Part shown: positions 1-10,478 of the stretch, in pieces | Layout of the letters: the number at the start of each line of letters is the position of its first letter | Position numbering within the stretch: position 1 is the stretch's first letter | Assembly (NCBI GenBank): GCA_001931875.2 | Contig: MSJH02000795.1 | Coordinates: forward strand, 62,001-126,000 | Direction of reading: 5' to 3' | DNA: 64,000 bases | Source: Byssochlamys sp. IMV 00236 | Taxonomy: Eukaryota > Ascomycota > Eurotiomycetes > Eurotiales > Thermoascaceae | Notes under the pieces: model-generated | What the model was told of the DNA's origin: nothing | The model's database searches: none | What the model saw: the letters and a program-made list of their open reading frames with translations, nothing else | Position numbers and translations under genes: made by a program

Positions 1-845
1 GCTTTTTTAGCGCACGGGAAAAATAAATGAGGTCTTGTGTTTTCGTGCAGCGCAAACGAGTGGACGAGTTGTCCTGAGACTGCCAAGTCCAGTTAGTTAG
101 TTTATTCTAGATCGTGCATACAGTTTGATAGATGTACGTTTTTTCTGTACCTCAGTAATCTTTAAGGTACGTGGGATCTAGTTATGCTAGGGTGATCTTG
201 ACATAATGCATCGGGCAGTGAAGAACCAGTGACGTTTGTGGGGAGGCTTGGCGGTGAGTATAGATCTCGAGCAGAGTTAACTCTTTGACGAACGTCATGT
301 AAACTATTCGCTTATCATATTCTCATCAATGCAATATCATGCGGAACTTCTCAAAAATATACAGGTACGATTATATAGAAAAATATGAAGGCTACCTTCT
401 ATGAACCAGACCCTGCGAAGTTAGTAGCGAATTAGTTGTCCCCCGAAGCAGCAGATATTGAGAGCAAACTGCTTTCCTCAATCTTCGTACTTTTTACGCA
501 TATCTACGTAGAGTGGCCTTGCTCGCCAAAAGCAACTATCCGTAAGGTGGTGACATACTAGCTAGCTCCTTCCCCATAAAAAGAAAGTTCCCAAGTTGAC
601 GAGGGGGGCTTACTTGGACAATGAAGAACATATATCAAAAAATGACATACCAGAACCTGCATTGAAAGATTGGTTTCGATTAATAATGACCTGAATATCT
701 AACCCGCTAAATCGGTTTTGAGATGACAAGCTTGCCTTTTTGAAACAAAGTCATAAATACGCCGTAGCCCTCGCCTGCATTCCCTCGTCTGCGTAAGCTC
801 CATGATCGGACCGTGCAAGGGAAACAGGACGATAAAATAAAGATT
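1..845. other. Non-coding left edge, 3' flank of dib1
   Basis: No open frame of useful length and no RNA gene recognised. The dib1 stop lies at its right border, so the right part should hold the dib1 3' UTR. Confidence 0.5.
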
Positions 846-1547
846 CTAGTATCGGTATCTGGTAGAGTAATCTGCAAAGGAAATGCTGTTAGCACCAAGC
901 CAAGGGAAAGAGCAGAGAACCAAAAGCATGCCCACTTACCCTTTGGACTAACTACCAGACCCCTACCCTTCTTCGCACCCTTGTAGATCGTTTCGATAAT
1001 ATCGATCAACTCCTGCTTATCATCGAGCACCCAGTTCAATTTGTTGTTATTACCTAAACCCTCAGTTAGTCTCTGTCTGTGCCCGCCACATCCTCACGGA
1101 TCTCTGTTCTCTCATGGCCTGCGCTTACCTGTTCCGAAATCGCACATCATGTGTTTATTTCTGAAGAAGAACATGATAGTCATCGGGTCGTAAAGCTCGT
1201 ACATTGTGTTGAATTCGGGTACCTCGTCGATATCGCATAGGTAGATCACGGCGAAGTCTGAGATAAACCAAAGCTGTTAGCGCCAGTCCACCGTTCTGCA
1301 GAGGGGTGTTTGGTACGCCACTCACTCTTGACTCTGTCGGAGATCTTGTATAGAACTTCGTCCTGCTTCATGCCTATACGAACGGAGTTAGTATCGCATT
1401 GCTGCGAGGCGAGCTGCGGTCTGGGAACATACAGTCTGGATCGTGATCGCGGCCGAAGCGGATGACAACCAAGCGCTCATCCTCACTGAGAATGGCCTGG
1501 TCGACGTGCCAGGCAGTGCGCAAGTGAGGCAGCACAATAGAACCCAT
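846..1547 (-). CDS. dib1: Dib1/Dim1, U5 snRNP thioredoxin-fold protein
   Basis: Dib1 is a small, essential thioredoxin-like subunit of the U4/U6.U5 tri-snRNP that leaves the spliceosome at activation. Five exons join in frame: 1547-1433, 1373-1326, 1257-1129, 1053-940 and 871-846, giving 143 residues, the usual family length. The start MGSIVLPHL and the segments WHVDQAI, VVIRFG, IMFFFRNKH and the end SPKDYSTRYRY are family hallmarks. The last exon is only 26 bases and supplies the end of the protein. An upstream in-frame codon region (to 1580) exists, but the conserved start is the ATG at 1547. The gene precedes a U2 snRNA gene on the same strand. Confidence 0.95.
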
Positions 1548-2026
1548 GGCTGAGGATAGAGACGATTGCTGGCTTCGCAAAGAGGACGATGACCGAATGC
1601 AGTGTCAAACTTCCGCGGGGGCAACGATCACGTGATGATAGTATCTGGCGCAGAGGGGCGATAACTATACTCGAGGCAATAATAATAATGGAGGTTGGAA
1701 CTTCTTTACAGGGTTTGGTTAAATGTTTACAGATGGGAGCGAACCGAGGAGTAGGATGACAGCAACTGTAGGAGTTTGTGTAATCGCATTGAATAATTCT
1801 ACGTACAGCCACCCTGCCAAACTCAGGGTGATAGGAAACCGAGTACACCACCATAGAATCTTATACGAACTCACACCAACCCATCAACATTCGATGACAT
1901 TCCATACGGCAGACCCAGATCTTCCACTAAACCAGAGATTCTACTGCAAGCACAAGCTATCTGGCTCCTCCAAACCGACTTTCTTCTCCAACCCGCCGGA
2001 ACATGCCGACGATCTTGATGAAAAAA
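1548..2026. other. Intergenic: dib1 promoter and U2 3' flank
   Basis: Lies between the dib1 start and the 3' end of the U2 RNA gene, both on the minus strand. A run of Ts on the minus strand directly follows the U2 3' end (2021-2026). Nothing else recognised. Confidence 0.4.
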
Positions 2027-2218
2027 GGGTGGTTCGCGTCAATCGGGGGTAGTGTAAGCCCGATGACACTGTGCGGCGGAGTATGCGCAAGCACAGAGGC
2101 TCCGCCGCGGGGTCCAAAAATGAGATTAATCAATGTTGTGTCCCTTAGGACACTTTCAGAGATTAAACTGAAAAGAACAGATACTACACTTGATCTAAGC
2201 CAAAAGGCAAAGAGAGCT
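2027..2218 (-). ncRNA. U2: U2 spliceosomal snRNA
   Basis: U2 pairs with the intron branch site and with U6 in the spliceosome. The minus strand begins near 2218 and reads the fungal U2 5' domain: CTCTTTGCCTTTTGGCTTAG, then the branch-site recognition GTAGTA (complement of 2182-2187) inside a strongly conserved stretch, then stem IIa. The Sm site ATTTTTGG is at 2121-2114. Two GC-rich hairpins follow (GGCGGAG...CTCCGCC and the TCGGG/CCCGA loop), and the RNA ends near ACCACCC at 2027. Length is about 190 nt, like human U2 (188). The 5' and 3' ends are estimates of a few bases. Overlapping open frames on the plus strand are chance. Confidence 0.93.
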
Positions 2219-2265
2219 GGAAAAGAAAAGAAAAAAAACTTCCAAAGGACGGCGGGTTCGAGGAG

Positions 2266-2273
2266 TATTTATG
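2266..2273 (-). promoter_or_regulatory. TATA-like box of the U2 gene
   Basis: The minus strand reads CATAAATA about 48 bases upstream of the inferred U2 5' end, a plausible RNA polymerase II core element. Role inferred from position only. Confidence 0.5.
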
Positions 2274-2417
2274 TTCTTTGGCGAGTGGTCCGTGCGACGC
2301 TAGTGAGGTCACCTCGCTAATAATTCGTCAAGCGAGACATCTTGATGCCTGAATATGACAAGGCATCAAGTTGTCCTCGCCTCCATGCCCCGTCATCGGA
2401 TCACCTGAAAATCCCGC

Positions 2418-2449
2418 CCCTAACCCTGCACTTATGCCCTAGCCCTAAC
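2418..2449. promoter_or_regulatory. Telobox-like CCCTAA cluster
   Basis: CCCTAACCCT (2418-2427) and CCCTAGCCCTAAC (2437-2449) lie about 195-225 bp upstream of the rpl22 ATG and about 200 bp upstream of U2. TTAGGG-type sites bind Tbf1-like factors in front of ribosomal protein and small-RNA genes in several fungi; function here is inferred. Confidence 0.5.
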
Positions 2450-2641
2450 ACGCAACTTTATTCGGCAAGCGCACATCGAGATGAAGTAGTAGCGGCTCCA
2501 CCGTTGCAAGATTAATCCCCCGACTCCAACAAGACCCAACTTCTCCCGAAGCAAAAAAAAGGCGCAGGATATTCACCTCTTTGCGACCGTCTTTTTGAAA
2601 AGTTCCAATAAAGTCGACACTCGACCTTACCATCAGTCACA

Positions 2642-3444
2642 ATGGCTCCCGCTACTGTACGTTGATTATCATCTGCAAACCGCTTTGCTGTTCCCCCATG
2701 GAGGTGTTTCTCCCGCGCAAGCTCTGTCCACATTTCGTCTTCGATGTTGTCGTCGCATTGAGTAATGATTACTGTCGCTCTTGGGTGTGATGGCTGAAGA
2801 AGACGCGAGATGATATAAGAAGCGAGCGCTGGGGAAGCTGAACTCCAGGGATTATTTCGACATATGGAACAGTAGGCTAATTGATCGTCTTTGGATATGA
2901 ATAGGCTCGTGCTGGCAAGAAGGCCCAGAAGGTGACCAAGAAGGTAATTCAAGACATTATTATACTCAAGTGGCTCATGTTTCACACCTAGAATGATTGA
3001 GATAACTAACATAACTTGCTACACAGTACGTCATCAACGCTTCGCAGCCCGCGAGCGACAAGATCTTCGACGTCTCCGCCTTCGAGAAGTTCCTCCACGA
3101 CCGCATCAAGGTCGAGGGCCGTGTCGGCAACCTTGGCGAGAACGTCCAGATCTCCCAGTCTGGCGATGGCAAGATCGAGGTCGTCACTCATATCCCCTTC
3201 TCTGGTCGCTACCTCAAGTACCTGTACGTTATACTTTTCCCCTCTCGACTACCCTAACCATGACCGCCAGGGTGACATGGGTATTGGAGGAGATGGCTGA
3301 TGATTTCGTGAATACAGGACCAAGAAGTTCCTCAAGAAGCAGCAGCTCCGTGACTGGCTGCGCGTCGTCTCCACCTCCAAGGGTGTTTACGAGCTCCGCT
3401 TCTACAACGTCGTCAACGACGCTGAGGACGAGGAGGAGGAGTAA
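2642..3444 (+). CDS. rpl22: 60S ribosomal protein L22 (eL22)
   Basis: Component of the large cytosolic ribosomal subunit. Four exons: 2642-2656, 2905-2943, 3027-3223 and 3318-3444, encoding 125 residues, the normal eL22 size. Exon 1 codes only MAPAT and exon 2 the basic stretch [13 protein letters not shown]. The body has [13 protein letters not shown] and [20 protein letters not shown], and the end is an acidic EDEEEE tail, all typical of eL22. The 248-bp first intron, after five codons, is much longer than the others (83 and 94 bp), a common arrangement in fungal ribosomal protein genes. U2 is divergently placed upstream. Confidence 0.97.
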
Positions 3445-3971
3445 ATTTCTCCTTCAAGCTGAAGCTACGAATCCGTCAGGTTTGCTGGTCAGCGCCCTGT
3501 TCCTCCACATGGGAAAAGATGGAGGCCAGGGCATGAACGAGCAGGACTTTCGCGGGAAAGACCGAGGGACAAGGGGTCAAAAAGCGGTATATACGACAGT
3601 GTCGGTACATCGCTAGTTTGAGGAGTTGGATATCGATTCATACTGGGAATCGCAGAGGCAGGGTGAACATGGTGGGAGCCGTCGGCCAGAGATGGTCGTG
3701 GTGACACCTGCGCCTTGTTGATGGATCTGGGTCGAGTCTCAACATCAACGAACAATTCGTTCCTATTCATGACGTTATGAATGATAGATACGAATTCAGC
3801 CACCTTAAACCTCAATCTACATCCGTGCATTGAAGTAGATAACTAGTCTTCGGCCATCAAAACCAAAAACGCACTCGTAGATGATCATATATGCTAGCGC
3901 CATGTATGCAAGAAGTATGCAAGATGGGTATCATGTGGCTTATCTAGAACGCCGGGAAATATGAGAAATTT
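3445..3971. other. Convergent 3' region, rpl22 and rex3
   Basis: Tail-to-tail spacer. Open frames seen here lack any recognisable protein; it should contain both 3' UTRs. Confidence 0.4.
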
Positions 3972-5990
3972 CTATGTTGATGGCTCAGTCCGTGTGGGAT
4001 CTTTCCTCTTCTGCCCGGCACCAGGCCCAAGCACACCTCTGCCAGTGTTCAATTTCTGATCCACGCCTGGTGGTGCAACAAGCTTGTCGCCTTCAATGGT
4101 CCAGCCTTGTCTCTTGAGCATCTTCCATGTCTCTGCCACTTTCACCCGGACCAAGTCCCCGGTAGCCCTAGCGTCTTCTTTCGAATCATGCCCTTTATCG
4201 CCAGCCGTCTGGATATCTCTATCGAGGTATCTCTTACATAAGACTTTGAGGCTCATCCTCATTGGAAGACCTCTGGGGTGGGGGTATAGCATGACAGTGT
4301 CAATGATCGTTGGGTGAATGATTCGACAGGCATTAAGATCATTATCAATGGCATGACCAATCAAGGGAGTCTCTGGCTGGAGGAACTTGAAGAGCAGCGC
4401 CCGCGCTGCAGCAGGAGAGTCAACGACCTGTAACGGAGTCTCCTTTGTCTCCCCATCTTCAGATCCTACATCGTGTTGTTCGGGAGGCGATGTACCATAG
4501 GGGATAGCATTCGCATAGTGCTCCGGCCGAACGCCAGAGAAACGGGAGTTCAGATCCAGGATCTCGCCCATTGGTCTGACAAGAACATCGACGAGCTCTT
4601 TGCCCTCGGGCCAGCTGACAGCAGTCAGTCGTATGAGCTCGAGCCCAAGTGTAGTATAACCCATCTCGCAGTCAAAACAGACAGGCGGCAACGGCCCTTT
4701 ATCGGGTTGTGGAGGAGTCTCTTCGAACTGGAGGATTGACGCTAGACGTTTCACTTCGGATATCTTGAAAACATGATACTCTGCTTTCGTACATCCAGCA
4801 GAAGTGCCTACAGTCTCGTTGCAGCATGGTAAGTATGCCGGTCGGTCACCAGTGATATGATCTGTCTGCTTCCGGGAGGGATATATTGGCTTCCCAGGAT
4901 GGAAGCTACACTGTCCCCCCGTTGCCAGCGTGCCATCCTCACGACGCCCTGGGAAGACCTGGAAACGGCCACCGCACCGGTCACAGCTCTCGAAGCCTTT
5001 GGCAAACTGGACGCCCTCCTTTGCGGACTCGACTTCCTGTTGGGACGGCGCTTTCGTCACGTACCCGAACTTTTCTCGACCGATCAATGGAGTAATGAGC
5101 TTGGATGCTACGGCGATCTCTTCTTTCTCACTCAATTCCGTCGTAAAGGTCTTGGGGTTTTGAGGTTTCTGGCTTGTTGAAATCTTGTAATATCTTGCGT
5201 TGAGATGTGCTGTGACTTCCTTCTCCCAGTCCTCCTTGCTCATCTTCCCGAGCTTTACAATCCTCAGCTTGATTACATTGGCGTATACAGCTGGATTGCC
5301 CTTGGCAGCTTTCTCTTCTTCATCCAAGGCCATTGTTATCAACTCATCCTTGGATAGGACCAGAGCTTTCTTTGTGCTGTCTGGATCTTTGGCAACCTTC
5401 TCGTTCAAGGTAACCATAGCCGAATGAAGTTTAGCCAGTATAGCTGACCGGACAGCGTGGGATGCCGGCGCTTTAGTTATCATGCGCGGATTTAGTGATT
5501 CCTTGGGCGCCTGTCGCGGGGGCATCCGCGTTGGTGATGGCCCAGAAGGCTGAGACGTGTCTTTGACTGCAGCCGTACTTCCTTTCGGGTTGGAGGCTGC
5601 TCGTATTGGAGGAGGGGAAACACCTCTGTTGATCGATTGGAGACTCTTGACATCTCGGCTTGGCGTCTGTGATGAGTCCCGCCTAGCTGCGTCGGGCGCT
5701 ATGTTGGCGGTGGATGTTTGATCTCTTCCACTCTTGATGTTCGTCAGTGACGACGATCTACTCTTCTCCTCAGCGCCATCAGTGGATGCCTCTGTCTTTC
5801 TTCGCTTTGATGGCGGGGCTTCTTTGAAGGTGGCATCGTTGTTGTCAGCCGCACGTGGTGTCACTGCTGGAGCTGGAGCCGCCACGGAGGCAGGACTGAC
5901 ATCTGTGTGAGAGAAAATGCAGGTCAAGAGAGCGCACTTGCTGCCCTGCGGACAAGGTACATCCTTAAACAATCCAAGTGGGGTAAACAT
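3972..5990 (-). CDS. rex3: RNA exonuclease Rex3 (DEDDh family)
   Basis: 3'-5' RNA exonuclease used in yeast for maturing RNase MRP RNA and other small RNAs. A single uninterrupted frame of 672 residues. A CCCH zinc finger lies at residues 14-29 ([16 protein letters not shown]). A long Ser/Pro/Lys-rich low-complexity linker follows. The C-terminal nuclease domain has the DEDDh motifs: FDCEMGY (Exo I), [10 protein letters not shown] (Exo II) and HDSKEDA (Exo III). This layout matches fungal Rex3 rather than Rex1 or Rex4. The ATG at 5990 begins directly with the zinc finger, so this start is well supported. It diverges from the lipase gene on its right. Confidence 0.93.
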   Translation of the reverse strand: MFTPLGLFKDVPCPQGSKCALLTCIFSHTDVSPASVAAPAPAVTPRAADNNDATFKEAPPSKRRKTEASTDGAEEKSRSSSLTNIKSGRDQTSTANIAPDAARRDSSQTPSRDVKSLQSINRGVSPPPIRAASNPKGSTAAVKDTSQPSGPSPTRMPPRQAPKESLNPRMITKAPASHAVRSAILAKLHSAMVTLNEKVAKDPDSTKKALVLSKDELITMALDEEEKAAKGNPAVYANVIKLRIVKLGKMSKEDWEKEVTAHLNARYYKISTSQKPQNPKTFTTELSEKEEIAVASKLITPLIGREKFGYVTKAPSQQEVESAKEGVQFAKGFESCDRCGGRFQVFPGRREDGTLATGGQCSFHPGKPIYPSRKQTDHITGDRPAYLPCCNETVGTSAGCTKAEYHVFKISEVKRLASILQFEETPPQPDKGPLPPVCFDCEMGYTTLGLELIRLTAVSWPEGKELVDVLVRPMGEILDLNSRFSGVRPEHYANAIPYGTSPPEQHDVGSEDGETKETPLQVVDSPAAARALLFKFLQPETPLIGHAIDNDLNACRIIHPTIIDTVMLYPHPRGLPMRMSLKVLCKRYLDRDIQTAGDKGHDSKEDARATGDLVRVKVAETWKMLKRQGWTIEGDKLVAPPGVDQKLNTGRGVLGPGAGQKRKDPTRTEPST

Positions 5991-7044
5991 GATGAACTAG
6001 AAGTAAAAGTAGACCGCATGGAGGGGCAATAGAAATGGTTGTCGTCCGCTGGCTGCGCTGATACCCACAATAATAAGCGCGGCGCTCTCCTGCTCGTCTG
6101 TCTGGAAGCTTCCAACAAGTTAAATAATGGAGTCGGCCAGACGGTCGCAAAACGTCCGTAAGGGGAAACGGGAGAATTTGATGCCCAACCAAACCCAGTG
6201 GAAATCAGAGAACCGCACACAGGTCGATTTGGACTTTGGAGCAACGGGACAAAGAAAAAAAAAAATCAGTCTGCTGCTGGCATCCGTGGATCCTGCCTAG
6301 TACACCGTGTGCGCCAAGGGTGATTCTGTCCCTTTTCCTTGGCCAGATAAGGTAGCGGATAGGAGGAGCGGGAGTTTTCGTGCCGTCACGGAAAACCAGT
6401 AGAGAGTAGTACAGTAGTAGTTCAGCGGGTGAAAACGCACAAGACAGCTTACCGTTCTAGGCAAAGGAAGCGGATCCACGGTCGAGGACAAGCAGGATAT
6501 AAGGACCGTCGACAGTTCCCTTGGTTTCTTCTTCTCGTTCCTGCTCCTTGCCCTGAGAGCTTGCACAGTGAGCCTGGTAATTGCCCTCGCGACTCCGTAG
6601 ATAACACCAAGCTTGGCCCGTTTGGTTGGCTAGCAGGAGGCGACGGTTACTTATCGCTGCATTTGCTTGCTTTTCCCCCCTGAGATAGTGAAGGACGCGA
6701 CAGAAGGGACACGTAGTCTGGGCTCTGCGGGATATTCAGACAGATATCTGTTGAGAAGAGTCGACTCTCTGTTTCTTTTTGGCCAGGACAGACAACCAGC
6801 CAGGGTGGTTTTAATATCATCTGTTGTTATTTTTGCGGAGGACGAGCGGTGCCAAGACTCCCGCTGCAAACAAGACAAAACCCCGAGTTCCGCCCCGACA
6901 CGGCCGAAAATCGTGCGTAGTTGCACGGGCGTGTCGCCAGTTGATTGTCTATCAGATCCCAAGGCAGCAGGTTTAACTTCACCCACCACGGCGCTGCCTT
7001 TTGCGTTTTCGAGTTTCGATCGAAACTCGATTTTCTGCAGAATC
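5991..7044. other. Divergent promoter region, rex3 and lipase
   Basis: Holds the promoters of both flanking genes and a 22-bp perfect palindrome at its right end (7009-7030). No gene recognised. Confidence 0.5.
7009..7030. promoter_or_regulatory. 22-bp perfect palindrome before a start codon
   Basis: Two inverted 11-base halves, TCGAGTTTCGA and its complement, meet at 7019/7020. The site ends 14 bases before the lipase ATG, so it could be a hairpin in the 5' leader or a dimeric protein site. Function unknown. Confidence 0.5.
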
Positions 7045-8538
7045 ATGGAGTCAGATATCATAGCTGCTCCGGATAAACAGCCTCTGGCAGACCATCTCTG
7101 CGTTCTGGTCCATGGGTGAGTTGTTCCTGGTCCGCCACTACGATGACGTCCCAAGCTAATCGCTCTCTTCCGTCCCGGCAGTCTTTGGGGCAACCCATCG
7201 CACCTGAACTACGTGGCATCAGCGCTGAGAGAGCGCTACAAGGAGGATACGCTCTACATTCTTGCCGCCAAGCGCAATGCGGGAAGTTTCACCTACGACG
7301 GTATCGAGCTCGGTGGCGAGCGCGTTGCATATGAGATCGAGGAGACCCTGGAGAAGTTGGCGGCCAAAGGATACCAGATCAAGAAGTTGAGCATAGTGGG
7401 ATACTCGCTGGGTGGCCTGGTGGCCAGGTACGCCGTCGGATTGCTCAACTCGAGAGGATGGTTAGACAAGCTGGAACCGGTGAACTTCACTACGTTCGTC
7501 TCACCGCACGTCGGGGTGCGGACGCCGAAGAAGGGGATCCAAAACCACCTTTGGAATGTCTTGGGGGCGCGGACCCTTTCGATGTCTGGCAGGCAACTGT
7601 TCATGATCGACTCATTCCGGGATACCGGTAAACCGCTGCTCAGCGTCCTGGCCGACCCGGATAGTATCTTCATACGCGGCCTAGCCAAATTCAAGAACCG
7701 CTGCGTATATGCCAACATCGTCAACGATCGCTCCACGGTATTCTACACCACCGGTGTCTCCAAAGTGGATCCTTTTGTCGACCCCGAAAACACCAACTTC
7801 AACTACATCAAGGGATATGAGCCGGTCGTCATCAACCCCGACGTGCACGTGCTTCCCGAGGGCGAGAAGGAGGTGCCCTCTGCACTGGCACGGGTTGGAC
7901 GGCAGTGCGTCAATGCCCTTCTCAAAGTACCCTTCTTGCTCTTCATCCTCATCTTTGTCCCCATCGGCTCCATCCTCTTTCTTCTCAACTCGGTCGTCCA
8001 GAACTTCCGCAGTCAGAAGCGAATTCGACTCCACGAGGAGGGCAAAACCGGCGTCACTTTTGGGGGATATCGAGTACCTCTGATTGTCCAGGATGTGCGC
8101 AACGCAGTAGAAGACGTCTTTGAGAATGTCAACGCTACGCAGGAACAGGAGTACCTTTCCGACTCCAGTGAGGCGGATGAGAGGCGGGTTTCAAAACACC
8201 GGTCAACGTCGTCATTCAGTGAGAAGACTGCGATGAATGAAAAAGAGGGCAACCAATTCGTCGAACATGTAGACAGTGTGGAAGACAGCGACGTTGATGA
8301 TCAGGGCTCTGTGTCTTCAGCTGGCCGGCAGACTTCTGAGTTCCCGACTCTCGCCCTCACGCCGGCGCAGTTTGCGATTATCGACTCGCTGAACTCGATT
8401 GGATTCCGCAAGTACCCGGTGTTTATCCACAATAGCCGCCACAGCCATGCTGCGATCATCGTGCGGATGCCCAAGAAAGCCTTTGACGAGGGCAAGCTCG
8501 TCATCAAGCACTGGCTGGACCAAGAGTTCAAGATATGA
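7045..8538 (+). CDS. DUF676/ROG1-type serine esterase (lipase)
   Basis: Predicted alpha/beta-hydrolase of the ROG1/YDL109C group, which act on acyl lipids, often at lipid droplets or membranes. Exons 7045-7115 and 7182-8538 give 475 residues; the intron splits the conserved CVLVHGLWGNPSHL segment, which fixes exon 1. The nucleophile elbow is GYSLGG (GxSxG) near residue 120, with YILAAKRNAG before it and a later VSPHVGVR segment. A hydrophobic stretch (FLLFILIFVPIGSILFLLN, near residues 293-311) suggests a membrane anchor or hairpin. The acidic Ser-rich region from about 350 to 400 looks disordered. Substrate cannot be read from sequence. Confidence 0.9.
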
Positions 8539-9543
8539 AACACGGCGAACTCTGCCTGACCAAACACAATGCTGTGTTTGAGATCATGCCAGGATGGTTC
8601 TGGGTAATCGTAACCTCAGCCGTCTACCATCGGCGTTCAGAAGTAAGCAAGATGCGGAGAGACGTTCCCCACGGCGATGCCGATAAACTGTTCTCTCGGA
8701 CGGTGCGGAGACGGCGGCATTCCCCGAAGAAGGTTGATCGCAGCCACTCCGCCTATTTCGCGGGTCTATCTCATTGCCTTTCAAGGCTGAAGGAGACCCG
8801 CGTCTGCTCCTCGCAGAGTAAGTCCCTACATATTGTATTCTTATGACCGGCGACGGAGCGATCCGATCCCTGCTCCCCCCATCCCAAGGCGTCCATCTAG
8901 GAGGATAGAGAAAACCTCACGACAGCATCGGAGTATAGATGAGCGATATTTTCGACCTCGATCTGTTTCCATGCATGGCAGGGTTTACCCCGGACTTCGC
9001 CCAGAAGACGCAGATCTTTCTGTCCGTGCGCGATGAACCGTCGCCCATTTCCTCGCCCGGTCCTTGGTTCCCCTTTCAGCCCCATGTTGAGTTCAGGAAG
9101 CTGGCGAGCGGAACATTCTGCTCCGACTCTATATATGCATCCGCCCCAAAGCAGAGTACGAACGGCTTTCCCGTTTTGTCTATTCCGAGTTGTCGTCTGG
9201 ACGTCCTTGAAAATCCGGGGTACATCACTCCACCATGTGTATCTACCCCGCGTGGATCTACGGGAAAGAACGGTTCTATCATATGCAACATGTACATGTT
9301 ACATGCATTGTGTGCTCGGAAAAAATCGTTGTGATCTTCCCTCTGTTATGGGTGATGCGGGGTCTACTGTATATCCATACTTACCTAATGGAGCAGGATG
9401 AAGAGACCGGCCAAATGCTTTTTTTTGTTTTCGGCGGGGACACTCGTATCATTCTTCTTTTCTGTATTTTGCTGCCTCTTTTCTTTTTCTTTTCTGGTTA
9501 GATGTCATGATCCTGTTCTAGAGCCTGCATGTGAGCGATTCGG

Positions 9544-9571
9544 TTGTCTTGTCTTGTCTTGTCATGTCTTG
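9544..9571. repeat. TTGTC tandem tract
   Basis: Five to six copies of TTGTC/CTTGT with one base change. Confidence 0.7.
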
Positions 9572-9790
9572 TTTTGCTCCTCCGTCGAGTTGATATAGTC
9601 ATTTTTGTAAGACCGATGATAGATGCGATACTATAGAATAGACGAATGTTCCAGTATATATACATATATCCCGCCTAATAAGACAAGACAGTAAGTAATA
9701 AGTAATCAAAAATGTGAGCTGAGACCATCTTTTCTTCTAGAATTCATCATTTCCGTTCCAAGAAAAGTTATAGAAATACTATAAAATATA

Positions 9791-9792
<2 letters not shown>

Positions 9793-9878
<86 letters not shown>
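9793..9878. repeat. (AAT)n microsatellite
   Basis: About 28 uninterrupted trinucleotide units, followed by degenerate ACTAAT units to about 9894. The longest simple repeat in the window; it lies between two gene tails. Confidence 0.95.
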
Positions 9879-9880
<2 letters not shown>

Positions 9881-9920
9881 AATACTAATAATAACCATCT
9901 ATCTATAATCCTATCATCCC

Positions 9921-9940
9921 AAGTCCAAGTCCAAGTCCAA
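9921..9940. repeat. AAGTCC tandem tract
   Basis: Three copies of AAGTCC plus AA. Confidence 0.8.
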
Positions 9941-10478
9941 CGTCTAACTGTTGCCAGAGACGACCAATATCATCTCTCTTCAGACAACATTCGACGAACT
10001 CAGCACACATGCGCATACGTACGTAACATACAGGATAGAACAGGAAGCGGTATCATGAGCCAAAATAAAAAAAGGGAAAAACCGAAACAACGACACGACA
10101 CGACATAAAAAAAGCCTAGACTCCGCGAGACAGAAAGTGAAAAGCGACGAGAGATGGTAATCTGATGCCAGAAAAGAGAAACATCTCATTCGTGCCAGGG
10201 CGCCGTCCAGTTCGATTCTCCTTCTTTTCACTGCTTTTTTTCCCTCTTCTTGTGGCGTCTTTTCTCACTTGTCACCGCGAAAATCCCAGCGCGGAAATCA
10301 ATGGGAAAAAAGAACAGATTTGAGTCTTGCAGATGGGTAGATAGATCGGAGAAGAATTGAAATATAAAAGAGAATTATGGCAAAATACAGGTCCTCGAAT
10401 CATGATGTAATGTGCAGTAATCAATATCATAAAATAAGATGGTTCGTTTCGGCATTTCCAGAGGTGGGCTTTGTGGGC

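Larger units (their letters stand above)
8539..10478. other. Convergent gap rich in simple repeats
   Basis: Between the 3' ends of the lipase and HAD genes, so both 3' UTRs lie here. It holds a TTGTC tract, an AAT microsatellite and an AAGTCC tract. No convincing coding frame. Confidence 0.5.

Noticed and set aside
1723..2320. Two overlapping plus-strand ORFs of 105-109 codons
   Set aside because: They lie across the U2 RNA gene and its flanks and have no protein-like pattern.
2634..2641. CAGTCACA, identical to the HomolD box of ribosomal protein genes
   Set aside because: It touches the rpl22 ATG, far too close for a core promoter element; more likely the start-codon context.
2657..2904. 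snoRNA inside rpl22 intron 1
   Set aside because: GATGATA and CTGA words occur but not as properly spaced C and D boxes with a terminal stem.
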